Shown here: positions 36,001 to 43,180 of the stretch, one piece after another
How positions within the stretch are numbered: the first letter of the stretch is position 1
Layout of the letters: every line of letters starts with the position of its first letter
Position numbers and translations under genes: made by a program
Notes under the pieces: generated by a model
Database searches by the model: none
What the model saw: only the letters and a program-made list of their open reading frames with translations
Told to the model about the DNA's origin: nothing
Source: Pseudomonadota bacterium
GTDB lineage: Bacteria; Pseudomonadota; Alphaproteobacteria; Rhizobiales; Methylopilaceae
Length of the DNA: 64,000 bases
Direction of reading: 5' to 3'
Assembly (NCBI GenBank): GCA_023388965.1
Contig: JAEWFF010000028.1
Coordinates: forward strand, 206,140-270,139

Positions 36001-36079
36001 CGTCGAATCCGGCGAGGCGCGCCCCGCCCAGATCGTCGCGCCCGATTTTCTCGCCATGACGGGAGAAGGTCATGACTGA
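33065..36079 (+). CDS. soxA: sarcosine oxidase subunit alpha
   Basis: A 1004-residue subunit with three parts. An N-terminal ferredoxin-like domain (about 1-100) includes SRSMKLHRPRGISG. A FAD/NAD-binding disulfide-reductase-like region has the dinucleotide motif LIVGGGLAGIAAAEAAAA near 179-196 and VVLATGAHEKPLVFPDNDRP further on. The C-terminal GcvT-like folate-binding domain (about 620-1000) contains FDASSGAKIALSGPDAAEFL and takes the methylene group onto tetrahydrofolate. It overlaps soxD by 4 bases and soxG by 8, so the operon is tightly coupled. Confidence 0.97.
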   Translation: MSGPHRLKSMDGVLFGRLVERETPLRFTFNRKRMTGLAGDTVASALLANGVRTVSRSMKLHRPRGISGIGIEEPNAVVEMGDGARRTPNLSANQIALTDGLAVRSQNAWPGLAFDAAAPLNLARAALPAGFQYKLFKRPRKAWRLYERTLRKLANGGMAPAEPDPDRYEHVHLHADVLIVGGGLAGIAAAEAAAADGLSVVLAETSPRLGGIADAYDGKIGGVPLLDWVRDKVRELAALPNVHILTHTQVAGLYDHGFAMLVESVDGAEHGPEAEHSPRERVWKLRVKSVVLATGAHEKPLVFPDNDRPGIMLATSARLFLRRYGIVPGKRIVIAASGDEAYRTASDFQAAGIEIARIVDLRLMPNGALFHIAKSRGQPITVGSAPVASKGASAKGLSGITIANRLTIDGPALKNDIACDTLLVSGGWAPMPFLAGHLGARLQFDPLIGGFLPDALPAGLFVAGAANGAFALTATIEDGWRAGSQASAHIRGENSAFGAPVLDIDVSEDDATDAIGALPDISTPAERLKSFVDPRGDVTVGDMELAVREGYASPELAKRYAGIGLGNDQGKAVAAGAAAILPRLTKSDPSEAEHTTFRPPWTPVTLGALAGRRRGTLFRPVRTTPISPALEDAIVEPFGLWNLPAAFPLEGETREAAVRREARAVRTGIGLFDASSGAKIALSGPDAAEFLNRMSATDLAGILVGSSRYALFLNEGGFILEDGVVAHLAKDHYLLSAGVGRAAPLAAWFERWRQIEWPDLDVVIVDETECWSQLLLAGPRVPELLARVPGDIDISEFTTDSFGEGEVCGVPARALASRHTAGAEVEIAVPAGYGLSLWNFLVEAGRDLGLTRFGTDTLLRLRLEAGAFDLDRETDGTVTPYDLGLADLVSMDKDFVGREGLERPALTKPNRRHLVGVLTEDATLLLPPGAHLVTDPDHPPPRHVVGHITSSGFSPTLRRTLALALVSAGERHIGQKVFIVESGEARPAQIVAPDFLAMTGEGHD

Positions 36080-36671
36080 TCTCGTCTGGACGGACGCCCT
36101 GTCGGCGCCCCGCTCGCTGGCCACGCGCGGCGACACCGCCATCGCGGTCATCGAAGATCCGGGTGTCGTGGAAATCCGCCCGCAGGCAGGTATGCCGGGG
36201 CTGGAACGGCTGTATGCGCATGTACTCGGCGTGGATTTGCCGGCCGAGCCATGGTCCGTTGCCGCCACCGACACATTCCGCGTCGTCTGGACGGGGCCGC
36301 GCCGCTGGCGCCTGATCGGTGAACGGTCGGCCGTTGCGGAACTTCTGGAAAATATGCGCCGGCAGTCGCCGGAGACGGCCCTGTTCGACCTGACCGGCGG
36401 CTTCGTCAGCTTCCGCATCATCGGCGCCACCGCGCAGGACATCCTGATGCGCCTGTGCCCGCTCGACCTGCGCGCCATCGCACCCGATGAGGCGCGCGGT
36501 ACATCCATCGCGGGTGTGCAGACATTGCTCATCCGGGAAAGCACGCCGAATTCGTGGCTCGTGCTGGCGCCGCGTTCCTTCGCCGATCATGCCGCCGAGG
36601 CGCTTGTCGAAGCCGCGCGCACGCCGGGCCGCCTCGGCCTGTTCGAACCGGCGGAACCGCCGCCGGTCTGA
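36072..36671 (+). CDS. soxG: sarcosine oxidase subunit gamma
   Basis: A 199-residue subunit related to the folate-binding domain of GcvT. Recognisable parts are PGVVEIRPQAGMPGLE in the N-terminal half, a WTGPRRWRLIG strand, and LFDLTGGFVSFRIIGATAQD in the middle. It completes the soxBDAG set. No glyA, purU or folD-type one-carbon gene follows, although these often accompany sox operons. Confidence 0.93.
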   Translation: MTDLVWTDALSAPRSLATRGDTAIAVIEDPGVVEIRPQAGMPGLERLYAHVLGVDLPAEPWSVAATDTFRVVWTGPRRWRLIGERSAVAELLENMRRQSPETALFDLTGGFVSFRIIGATAQDILMRLCPLDLRAIAPDEARGTSIAGVQTLLIRESTPNSWLVLAPRSFADHAAEALVEAARTPGRLGLFEPAEPPPV

Positions 36672-36674
36672 TCT

Positions 36675-38087
36675 TTACGCCGAACGGAGCTGCGGCTGGC
36701 GGCTTTCCTGCCCCGCGACATCGACGGCCTTGGAAATGAGATTGGCATATTCCGAGCCGAAGATTTTGGCCGAGACGCCGACAATGGCGGTCAGGCGCGC
36801 ACGCAAGACCGGCTTCGTCTTCTCATCCGCACCGCGGAAACGCTCCAGCAATTGCGGCGTGCCGGTATCGAGAAGATCGCGCACTTCGGTAAAGACACGC
36901 CCGCTGAGCGCGTTCAGCGCGATTTCCTCGGCATAGGAACGCGCGATCAGCAGCAGATCGAGATCGGATTCGAGGCGGACGATTTCGTGATCTTCGAGCG
37001 AGCGCTCCTGTGCGCGCGGCCGCACGAGCCGGCGCACGCGCGGCGCGAGATCCTGAAGATCGCTACGCACCGTCTCGGCCATTTCGCGCCGCAGCGCGGC
37101 AAGACTGCGGGCATGCGTGCCGTCCGCCTGAAGGTCGATCTCGGTGTTGAGAGCGCGCGCTGTCGCGCCGAACCCCCTTACCGCGCGCAGAAACAGACTG
37201 CGTTCCGCAGTCGAGGTATAGCTGCGCGCGGACATATATTCCCTCTCGGCCTCTGCGAGCGCGAGATCGAGAATACGTACATAAGGCGTCTCGCATATGC
37301 GCGCGCCGTCGGTGGTTTCGACCGCGACTGCTGCAAGGCGCACGAATGTCTGCGGATTTGGGAGTTTCTGGCGGATCAGGAGAAGCGCGAAGGAAAGCGC
37401 ATCCTGATATTTGATCGCAATCGGATCGAGCCTCGCCTTGACGGCCTTGAGCGCGTCCTCGATCGGGCCCGTCGGCGGATGCGTCTCGCCGGCGAAGCGC
37501 GCCAGCAGCGTGCGCCGTTTCAGAACGACGATCACATCCTCGAGGTCGGAAACGCCCTTGTCGCCGCCAAGCTGTACGGCAAGACGGTTGCGCGCGCGCG
37601 ACGTCTCGGCCTTCTGCACGGTCTCTGCGAGTTCCTCGGCAAGCCTGTCCTGGATAGTGTGGACGATCTCGTCCTGCCGCGCTTTGTCCGCGACCGGCTC
37701 AAGCCTCGCTTGCAGGTCCTTGACGAGATCGGGCGCGCCGGTGGCCGCGAGCCATTGCGCGATGCGGTCGCGCGATTTGGCCGTCACGACACCGCGCGTC
37801 TTGGTCCGCCGGTCTTCCGTGCAGACAAAGGGAGCAAGGGGCGCCAGCAGAAGCTGCTCGGCCGATACGGCCTCGGGGAGTTCCCCGAGTGCCCGCTGGG
37901 CCGCCCGCAACGGCTCCACGATGAGCGCGCGAAAAGGAATATCCGCCCCCGCCTCGCTGTTCAGGGCGGAGGCCAAGCGGGCCCGCGCCGCGGGCGGCAG
38001 CTCGCGGAAAAATGCGGTCAGCTTCTCATGATCCGGGCCTTCGGCCATCGGCGCCGCCGGTCTCGCGTGGTCAACAGGGTCCGGCAT
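36675..38087 (-). CDS. conserved-looking hypothetical protein, 470 residues
   Basis: I do not recognise a family. The protein has no signal peptide or membrane segment and is predicted almost wholly helical, with many Arg/Glu heptad-like stretches (for example around EEIALNALSGRVFTEVRDLL near the C-terminus). An ATG 13 codons downstream (MAEGPDHEKL) could be the true start. Codon use looks like its neighbours. It is convergent with soxG, with 3 bases between stops. No functional link to either neighbour is evident. Confidence 0.7.
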   Translation of the reverse strand: MPDPVDHARPAAPMAEGPDHEKLTAFFRELPPAARARLASALNSEAGADIPFRALIVEPLRAAQRALGELPEAVSAEQLLLAPLAPFVCTEDRRTKTRGVVTAKSRDRIAQWLAATGAPDLVKDLQARLEPVADKARQDEIVHTIQDRLAEELAETVQKAETSRARNRLAVQLGGDKGVSDLEDVIVVLKRRTLLARFAGETHPPTGPIEDALKAVKARLDPIAIKYQDALSFALLLIRQKLPNPQTFVRLAAVAVETTDGARICETPYVRILDLALAEAEREYMSARSYTSTAERSLFLRAVRGFGATARALNTEIDLQADGTHARSLAALRREMAETVRSDLQDLAPRVRRLVRPRAQERSLEDHEIVRLESDLDLLLIARSYAEEIALNALSGRVFTEVRDLLDTGTPQLLERFRGADEKTKPVLRARLTAIVGVSAKIFGSEYANLISKAVDVAGQESRQPQLRSA

Positions 38088-38124
38088 CGTAGAGGCGCCA
38101 TGCTTAACGCCCGGTTGCGCAATG

Positions 38125-38149
38125 AAAAAAGGCGGCTCACGCCGCCTTT
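38125..38149 (-). terminator. rho-independent terminator of the 17-kDa-antigen-like gene
   Basis: A perfect 9-bp stem (38128-38136 with 38141-38149) with a 4-base loop is followed on the minus strand by a run of six T's (38130-38125). Confidence 0.9.
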
Positions 38150-38172
38150 CTCAAAGACTTCGGGAAAATCCG

Positions 38173-38649
38173 TCAGACGGGCGCCCAGGTCCCGTCCGAC
38201 TGGCGGCATGCCACGCCGCGCGCCGTTTCCGGCCTTCCGCCGACATAGATCGTGTGGGTGTATTCGCGGCAGCGGGCCTGGCCGGGCCGGTCGTAATAGG
38301 CGCCGGGCGTGACGCTCCCGTAATAGTCGTCGTAGCGCCATTCGACCGGCGCGCCGGGGGCGCCGTATTCGAGGGCGCGATATTCGGCCTGGAAGGCTTC
38401 CCGCCGCGCCTGTTCGTCCAGCGAACGGCCGATGGAATTGCCGATCAGGCCGCCGGCCACCGCGCCGAGGGCGCCGGCCACGACGCGGCCACTGCCGCCG
38501 CCGAACTGGGAACCGATGATCCCGCCGGCGACTGCGCCGCCCACGGTGCCGATGCCTTCACGCGGACCCGGGCCGCCCGGCCCGGTCTGGGTGCAGGCCG
38601 CCACATTGGCCGCCACGAAAACAGCGGCGACGACACGAGTGAACGTCAT
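38173..38649 (-). CDS. glycine-zipper lipoprotein, 17 kDa surface antigen-like
   Basis: A 158-residue outer-membrane-type lipoprotein. The signal peptide ends in a lipobox ANVAAC (Cys19). Residues 33-78 form a glycine zipper (GTVGGAVAGGIIGSQFGGG and VAGALGAVAGGLIGNSIG), as in the rickettsial 17 kDa antigen family. The C-terminal part has CREYTHTIYVGGRPETARG and VACRQSDGTW, also typical of that family. It follows feuQ on the same strand after 87 bases and ends in a terminator. Function is unknown beyond envelope association. Confidence 0.9.
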   Translation of the reverse strand: MTFTRVVAAVFVAANVAACTQTGPGGPGPREGIGTVGGAVAGGIIGSQFGGGSGRVVAGALGAVAGGLIGNSIGRSLDEQARREAFQAEYRALEYGAPGAPVEWRYDDYYGSVTPGAYYDRPGQARCREYTHTIYVGGRPETARGVACRQSDGTWAPV

Positions 38650-38736
38650 GATCGAATACCCTTCTTTGTGCGCGGTCCGCGCCTTCGGATGATTTCCCCG
38701 AAAATGCCGATAGGGTCCGATTCGGGCAAAACTCTG

Positions 38737-40110
38737 TCACCCGGCCAGTGGAAGGGTCAATTCGGCGCGCAGACCGCCGGCGGGGGCGGCTCCCAGCTTC
38801 AGCGTTCCGCCGTAAAGAGCCGCCAGATCGGCGACGATCGACAGGCCGAGCCCCGAGCCGGGCTTGCTCTCGTCCAGCCGCCGCCCGCGCCGCACCGCCG
38901 TCTCGCGCTGCTTCGCGGTCAGGCCCGGACCGTCATCGTCGATGGTGACGCGCAGATTTGGCGCCGCGTTCCTGCCGCGCATGCTTTCCGCCGCCACCCG
39001 CAGTTCGACCCGGCTTCCGGCCCATTTGCAGGCATTGTCGAGAAGATTGCCGACCATCTCCTCGAAATCCTGTTTCTCGCCACGGAACCGCACATCCTCC
39101 GCCGCGACACTGAATGTCAGCGGCCGGTCGCGATGCGCTTTCTTCATCGCCCGTATCAATCCCTCGACCACCGGCTTTGCTTCGGTGATCGAGCCGACCA
39201 TGGGGATGCCCGCATTGACGCGCGCGCGCTCGAGATGATGCTCGATCTGGTCGCGCATGATCTTCGCCTGTTCCGCGACCTTTCCGCCGATCGGCCCCGG
39301 CGCGCTGTTGGCCTCGTTGACGATGACCGACAGAGGGGTCTTCAGCGCATGGGCCAGATTTCCGGCCTGGGTGCGCGCGCGGGCAATGATCTCGCGGTTG
39401 GAATCGAACAGCCCGTTCAGTTCGCGTGCCAGCGGCGCGATCTCGTTGGGCACCGCGCCCTCCAGCTTCTCCCGCCGTCCGGCGCGAATATCCGCGATCT
39501 GCTGCGAGATCTGTTTGAGCGGGCGCAGACCGAAACCGATCTGCAGGGCTGCGGTCGAAACCAGGCCGAGCCCCAGCAGGGAGAATGCGATGGTCAGATC
39601 GTAGTTGAAGCCCTGCGTCTCCTCCGAAATCTCGCTGGATTCGGCTGCCACCGCGACCACGTAGCTCATGCCGCCCACCCGGATGATGCGCTCGACCTGA
39701 CGCATGTCCTCATTGTCCGGGCCCGTGACATAGGCTTCGCGCGTCGCCGTTTCGTCCTTCTCGGGATCGGTGTCGATCAGAAACGGCAGATTGCGGTCGA
39801 ACAGCGAGGGCGAGGACCGCGTCACGTTCTCGGCGGCATCCGTGCCGCGGCGGCTGATCTGCCAGTACCAGCCCGAGAGCGGCAATTCGAAACGCGGCTC
39901 GCCGACGGTGAAGTCGATCGTGTCGAAATCGGAATCGCTCGCAAGATCGGCGACCAGCGCCTTCAGGTAGACATTGAGCCGCTGGTCGAAACCGCGCTCG
40001 ATGAGCGATTGATAATAGGATGACAGCGCGAACCCGGCGATGACGAGAACGCCGGCGCTCCACAGCGCGGAGGACATCAGAAGGCGGAGCGCAAGCGATG
40101 GCGCGGCCAT
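38737..40110 (-). CDS. feuQ: FeuQ-like sensor histidine kinase
   Basis: A 457-residue PhoQ-type kinase with two membrane helices (about 12-32 and 172-192) around a periplasmic domain rich in Asp/Glu (DLASDSDFDTIDFTVGEP), HAMP to about 240, HisKA with His254 in NLAHALKTPLSVI, and HATPase with NLLDNACKWAG, DDDGPGLTAKQ and GSGLGLSIVADLAALYGG. The Ala after His (HALKTPL) is typical of the PhoQ/FeuQ group. FeuPQ in rhizobia affects cyclic glucan export and envelope stress and is essential or symbiosis-related in some species. Naming rests on resemblance and on operon partners. Confidence 0.75.
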   Translation of the reverse strand: MAAPSLALRLLMSSALWSAGVLVIAGFALSSYYQSLIERGFDQRLNVYLKALVADLASDSDFDTIDFTVGEPRFELPLSGWYWQISRRGTDAAENVTRSSPSLFDRNLPFLIDTDPEKDETATREAYVTGPDNEDMRQVERIIRVGGMSYVVAVAAESSEISEETQGFNYDLTIAFSLLGLGLVSTAALQIGFGLRPLKQISQQIADIRAGRREKLEGAVPNEIAPLARELNGLFDSNREIIARARTQAGNLAHALKTPLSVIVNEANSAPGPIGGKVAEQAKIMRDQIEHHLERARVNAGIPMVGSITEAKPVVEGLIRAMKKAHRDRPLTFSVAAEDVRFRGEKQDFEEMVGNLLDNACKWAGSRVELRVAAESMRGRNAAPNLRVTIDDDGPGLTAKQRETAVRRGRRLDESKPGSGLGLSIVADLAALYGGTLKLGAAPAGGLRAELTLPLAG

Positions 40111-40115
40111 GCGGC

Positions 40116-40787
40116 TCAGCCGTCCGCCTCGGGCGGGGCAGCGATATAGCCGAGCCCGCGCACTGTCTGGATGACATTGGTGCCGAGCTTCTTGCGGATG
40201 CGCCCGACGAACACTTCGACGGTATTGGAATCCCGGTCAAAGTCCTGATCGTACAGATGCTCGGTCAGTTCGGTGCGCGACACCACCCTGCCCTGATGAT
40301 GCATCAGATAGGACAGAAGGCGATATTCGTGTGAGGTCAGTTTCACCGGATTGCCGTCGACCGATACGCGGCCCGTCCGCGTATCGAGCTGCACCGGCCC
40401 GCAGGACAGTTCGCTCGACGCATGGCCGGCCGCGCGCCGCACCAGAGCCCGCAGCCGCGCGAGGATTTCCTCCATGTGGAACGGCTTGGCCACGTAATCG
40501 TCGGCGCCGGAATCGAAGCCCTGCACCTTGTCGCTCCAGCGGTCGCGGGCGGTCAGGAGCAGGACCGGGAAGGTCCGGCCGTTCCTGCGCCACTCCTCGA
40601 GCACGCGCAGCCCGTCCATTTTCGGCAGTCCTATATCGAGCACGACGACATCGTAAGGTTCCGAACTGCCGAGAAAATGGCCTTCCTCGCCATCGGCGGC
40701 GGCATCCACCGCATAGCCCGCATCGGTCAGCGCCGCGCGGAGCTGACGGTTGAGATCCGGATCGTCCTCGACGACGAGCACGCGCAT
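40116..40787 (-). CDS. feuP: FeuP-like OmpR family response regulator
   Basis: A 223-residue regulator with receiver Asp51 (VVVLDIGLPKMDG), Lys in YVAKPFHMEEIL, and a winged-helix domain including LTSHEYRLLSYLMHHQGRVV and LYDQDFDRDSNTVEVFVGRI, which matches my recollection of rhizobial FeuP closely. The ATG at 40787 overlaps the PepSY gene stop by one base (TGATG); the open frame continues antisense far upstream, but that part is not coding. It lies 5 bases before feuQ. Confidence 0.8.
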   Translation of the reverse strand: MRVLVVEDDPDLNRQLRAALTDAGYAVDAAADGEEGHFLGSSEPYDVVVLDIGLPKMDGLRVLEEWRRNGRTFPVLLLTARDRWSDKVQGFDSGADDYVAKPFHMEEILARLRALVRRAAGHASSELSCGPVQLDTRTGRVSVDGNPVKLTSHEYRLLSYLMHHQGRVVSRTELTEHLYDQDFDRDSNTVEVFVGRIRKKLGTNVIQTVRGLGYIAAPPEADG

Positions 40788-41125
40788 CAGGTCGTCCCCA
40801 CCAAGCGGCCCGACACCGCGTCGAAACTCACATAGACCACCCGCCCCGTCTCGCTCAGCACCGTCACGACATAGACCATGGTGCCGCCACGGCGGCAGAG
40901 TTCGGCGTTGATGACCTCGCCGCGCGCCGTCTGCGCGGCAATGCGCGCCAGAGGCCCCAGACGCACGACTTTTCCGCTTGTCACGAGCCCTTTCAGCTCG
41001 CGCCGGCTGACGCAATTATCGGCGGGGAAATTCTGCGCGAGATTGACTCCCTCGGCGTGCGCGGGAGCGGAGGTCAGCGCGAGGGCGGACGCCAGAAAGA
41101 TGCAGGCGGCGGATGGAAGCGACAT
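40787..41125 (-). CDS. small PepSY-type periplasmic protein
   Basis: A 112-residue secreted protein, first gene of the PepSY-feuP-feuQ unit. The ATG at 41125 gives a clean signal peptide (SLPSAACIFLASALALTSAPAHA). The mature part contains VVRLGPLARIAAQTARGEVINAEL-type spacing split by a Cys, ending VYVVTVLSETGRVVYVSFDA, the beta-strand pair of PepSY domains. Small periplasmic partners of this kind often modulate the adjacent kinase, as FeuN does for FeuQ in rhizobia; whether this protein does so is inference. An 11-bp direct repeat sits 24 bases upstream. Confidence 0.82.
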   Translation of the reverse strand: MSLPSAACIFLASALALTSAPAHAEGVNLAQNFPADNCVSRRELKGLVTSGKVVRLGPLARIAAQTARGEVINAELCRRGGTMVYVVTVLSETGRVVYVSFDAVSGRLVGTT

Positions 41126-41148
41126 GGCCTCTATTACTAATACGCGAG

Positions 41149-41167
41149 GTCTGAACCCTGTCTGAAC
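41149..41167 (-). promoter_or_regulatory. direct repeat upstream of PepSY-feuPQ, candidate FeuP box
   Basis: GTCTGAAC occurs at 41149-41156 and again at 41160-41167, one DNA turn (11 bp) apart. On the minus strand this reads GTTCAGAC-N3-GTTCAGAC. OmpR/PhoB-type dimers bind head-to-tail repeats with this period, and the site is just upstream of the operon that encodes such a regulator, so autoregulation is the natural reading. Confidence 0.55.
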
Positions 41168-41461
41168 GCCGCAAACCCTATTGAAGTCTGCTATTTGGCG
41201 CAAATCGCCAGCCAGGCCGCGTTGTGTTCGCGCGCCTGTTTCTGGCTCTCAGCACTGTCGGTTGCGCATCACATCGTGCGCCGAATGCAGCCTCGAGTTC
41301 GGCCAAAGCGCCGAGCGTCAATCACAGCGTGTAGGTACGCCCGCCGAAATCGGCGCAGATCTCGCCGCGATACAGGTTCGGCATTGGCTATGTCTACCTC
41401 TCGTCAAATGGTGCGGTTCGTGAAACTATCCCCGTTACGGGACGCACACTGGAAACGCCGC
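41168..41461. other. intergenic region without a recognised gene
   Basis: About 290 bases lie between the FeuP-like repeat and the chosen start of the membrane protein gene. It contains open frames with arginine-rich, non-protein-like translations, so I see no gene. The promoters of the PepSY-feuPQ operon and of the membrane protein gene must lie here; no strong -35/-10 pair was evident. Confidence 0.4.
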
Positions 41462-42244
41462 ATGGCCGACCGATCGCTGAAAGCCTGGGACGCCGCGAAA
41501 GCGGCCTTCGCCGATACGCGGCAGGGCATGGATGTCTTTCCGATGATGTATTTCGGCCTCGTCCTCATCTTCGGCGTGCAGCAATTCCTGATCGGCCCGC
41601 TCACCCGCAAGAACGAAGCGGATGCCGCCGCGTCCGATCTCATTCCGCTTCTCGGCGGATTTGCGCTGTCGATCCTCCTGATCCCGATCGCCATCTCACT
41701 GCTGCGCTATTTCGCGGCGGGGGATTATTCGCGCCCATACAGTTTTGCGCGTCCGTTCGGGCGCGCGCTCGGCTGGACGATCGCTCTGTGCCTTCTCGCC
41801 GCTCTGGCGGCGGTGCCCGCGGCCGCCGGCGCGCTGATTGCTTTTCCCGTGTCCAACATCGCCGGCCTTGCCTGGATCGCGTTTTCCTTCTGCGTCCTGA
41901 TCTGGGTCGGCTTCCGCCTTTCGACGCTCTATACGGCGCTGGCGCTGGACGAGCCGGCTCCCATTCTCGGCCGCTCTTTCCGCGAAACGAAAGGCTTCGT
42001 CTGGTTCATCATCCGGCTGGCGTTCAGCTCGCTGGCCGTCTTTCTTCCGCTGTCGGTTGCGCTCGGAGCCATCCAGTACATGCTGTTCGGCACCTACGGT
42101 CTTGAGCTTCCGCCCGGCGCACCGGATGCGTCTCTCGCCGTCCGCCTCGCCGACAGCGCCGCGACGGGTATTCTCAGCGGCGCCATGATGGCGTTCTGGC
42201 TCGCCCTCGCGGCACGGGTTTTCATCGTCGTACGCGGCCAGTGA
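41462..42244 (+). CDS. integral membrane protein, unknown function
   Basis: A 260-residue protein with about six membrane helices arranged as a hydrophobic bundle: residues 25-45, 60-78, 98-120, 125-150, 180-205 and 235-258. The pattern resembles the large, poorly characterised class of glycerophosphoryl diester phosphodiesterase membrane-domain-like or DUF975-like proteins, but I cannot assign it. The start is uncertain: the ATG at 41462 begins the part with normal composition, and in-frame starts at 41390 and 41408 are possible. The stop forms the palindrome TGATCA with the stop of the convergent tail-protein remnant, so no base separates the two genes. Confidence 0.75.
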   Translation: MADRSLKAWDAAKAAFADTRQGMDVFPMMYFGLVLIFGVQQFLIGPLTRKNEADAAASDLIPLLGGFALSILLIPIAISLLRYFAAGDYSRPYSFARPFGRALGWTIALCLLAALAAVPAAAGALIAFPVSNIAGLAWIAFSFCVLIWVGFRLSTLYTALALDEPAPILGRSFRETKGFVWFIIRLAFSSLAVFLPLSVALGAIQYMLFGTYGLELPPGAPDASLAVRLADSAATGILSGAMMAFWLALAARVFIVVRGQ

Positions 42245-42517
42245 TCAGAGCGGCGTGAATCCCAGCTCGCCTGCGCTTTCGAGTGCGATATCGAACGTCA
42301 CCTCGCCGAGATGGTCGCCGCGATATTCGAGACTGGTGATCTGGAACGGCCCCTCGATGGCGCCGAAATCCGGCACCACGATCTGCCAGGGACGGATCGT
42401 TCCGTTGAAGAAAAGCTCGCGCGCGAGCGCGCGGGCGCGCAGACCGGCAAAAGTCGTAAAGCTCCCGGCCCCTTCGCCGGTCTTGAGCAGAAGATCCTTG
42501 CCCTTCTGAGCGGCCAT
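42245..42517 (-). pseudogene. GTA-type major tail protein (TP901-1 family) with internal deletion
   Basis: A 90-residue open frame that retains both ends of the GTA/phage major tail protein: an N-terminal AAQKGKDLLLKTGEGAG-like start followed by TFAGLRAR, and a C-terminal QIVVPDFGAIEGPFQITSLE with EVTFDIALESAGELGFTPL. Intact members have about 135 residues. The missing 45 or so lie between AGLRAR and LFFNGTIRPW, and the deletion keeps the frame. It has its own Shine-Dalgarno (GAGG). A truncated but expressed protein is possible, but the surrounding genes are broken, so I treat it as a relic. The intact-length comparison is from memory of the family. Confidence 0.75.
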
Positions 42518-42534
42518 GTCTGTACCTCGATAAG

Positions 42535-42562
42535 AAAAAGGCCCTCGCGTGAAGCGAGGGCC
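42535..42562 (-). terminator. rho-independent terminator inside the GTA relic
   Basis: A perfect 9-bp stem (42540-42548 with 42554-42562) with a 5-base loop, followed on the minus strand by five T's (42539-42535). It lies 18 bases before the tail-protein start, so it would stop transcription between the head-tail genes and the tail gene. Confidence 0.85.
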
Positions 42563-42642
42563 GAGGTGAGGAGGACAACGCCCGAAGGACCGGGCGCAGA
42601 AAGCCGCGCGCCTAGGAAACAGGTTCCATCAGCGCGCGGGAA

Positions 42643-42687
42643 CTAATGATGCAAGACGATAGCGGCCAGAGCGAGCGCGGCGCTCAC
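42643..42687 (-). pseudogene. N-terminal stub of a DUF3168 (GTA orf8-like) gene
   Basis: A GTG start overlapping the preceding stop (GTGA) begins SAALALAAIV, matching the usual N-terminus of DUF3168 tail-completion proteins of GTA clusters. It then runs into a stop after 14 codons. The rest of the gene (about 120 codons in intact relatives) is absent before the terminator. The match is short, so confidence is limited; position and overlap are the main support. Confidence 0.5.
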
Positions 42688-42860
42688 CGTGAACGGTGCC
42701 CCGCGCGAACCGGAGCGGGCATGGCGTCCGCTCCGAGAACGAAGGATGACGTTTCGGTGCGAATGCGCCGCGGCGCGGCGATCAGCCGGTCGACCAGATC
42801 GGCCACCCTGCCGGCATTCCTGCGAGCGAAAGTCTCATAGGCGGAAATCACACGTGTCAT
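42684..42860 (-). CDS. small open frame within the GTA relic, 58 residues
   Basis: Starts at the ATG at 42860, overlapping the end of the head-tail adaptor remnant, and ends where the DUF3168 stub begins. The product is Arg/Ala-rich and helical in its first half (YETFARRNAGRVADLVDRLI). Some rhizobial GTA-like clusters carry a short unannotated gene at this place. It may be a truncated version of that gene; I do not recognise a domain, and it may not be functional. Confidence 0.4.
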   Translation of the reverse strand: MTRVISAYETFARRNAGRVADLVDRLIAAPRRIRTETSSFVLGADAMPAPVRAGHRSR

Positions 42861-43179
42861 CCCGTCATCTCCTCGGTCAAGACGACGAGGAAGCGGGCTT
42901 CCCGGTCGGCCGTGTCAAAAGAACGTACTGGCTAGGTCCGGGTTCCATCGCTGAGGCGATGCTGGACCGGAAGAACCGGCCCGGCGCGCAATATGATCCG
43001 CTGGGTCAGCATCTGCCCGGCCGCATCCGCCGTCAGGCCGAAGGCCGCGCGGATGGGCTCGACCACGCCCAAACCGTTTCCTGCTCCGCGAAATCGCGCA
43101 CCGCGCCCACGCCATCCGGCGTTTCGACCGGCGCCAAGATCGCAAGGCGCCGGCGCAATTGTCCGAAGATGTTGCTCAT
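42857..43179 (-). pseudogene. GTA head-tail adaptor (orf7-like), frameshifted and with an internal stop
   Basis: The first frame reads 38 codons from the ATG at 43179 (including APVETPDGVGAVRDFAEQ and TVWA), typical of phage head closure/GTA orf7 proteins. Family resemblance then continues one base out of frame with VVEPIRAAFGLTADAAGQM and RIILRAGPVLPVQHRLSDGT. A single missing G near 43066 restores the frame. A TAG at 42934-42932 interrupts the reading, after which FDTADREARFLVVLTEEMTG completes the C-terminus up to TGA at 42859-42857. One frameshift plus one nonsense codon make this a clear pseudogene. Confidence 0.8.
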
Positions 43180-43180
43180 C

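Noticed and set aside
38104..38118. CtrA-like site (TTAA-N7-TTGC) near the 470-residue hypothetical gene
   Set aside because: Two mismatches in the second half-site, not better than chance.
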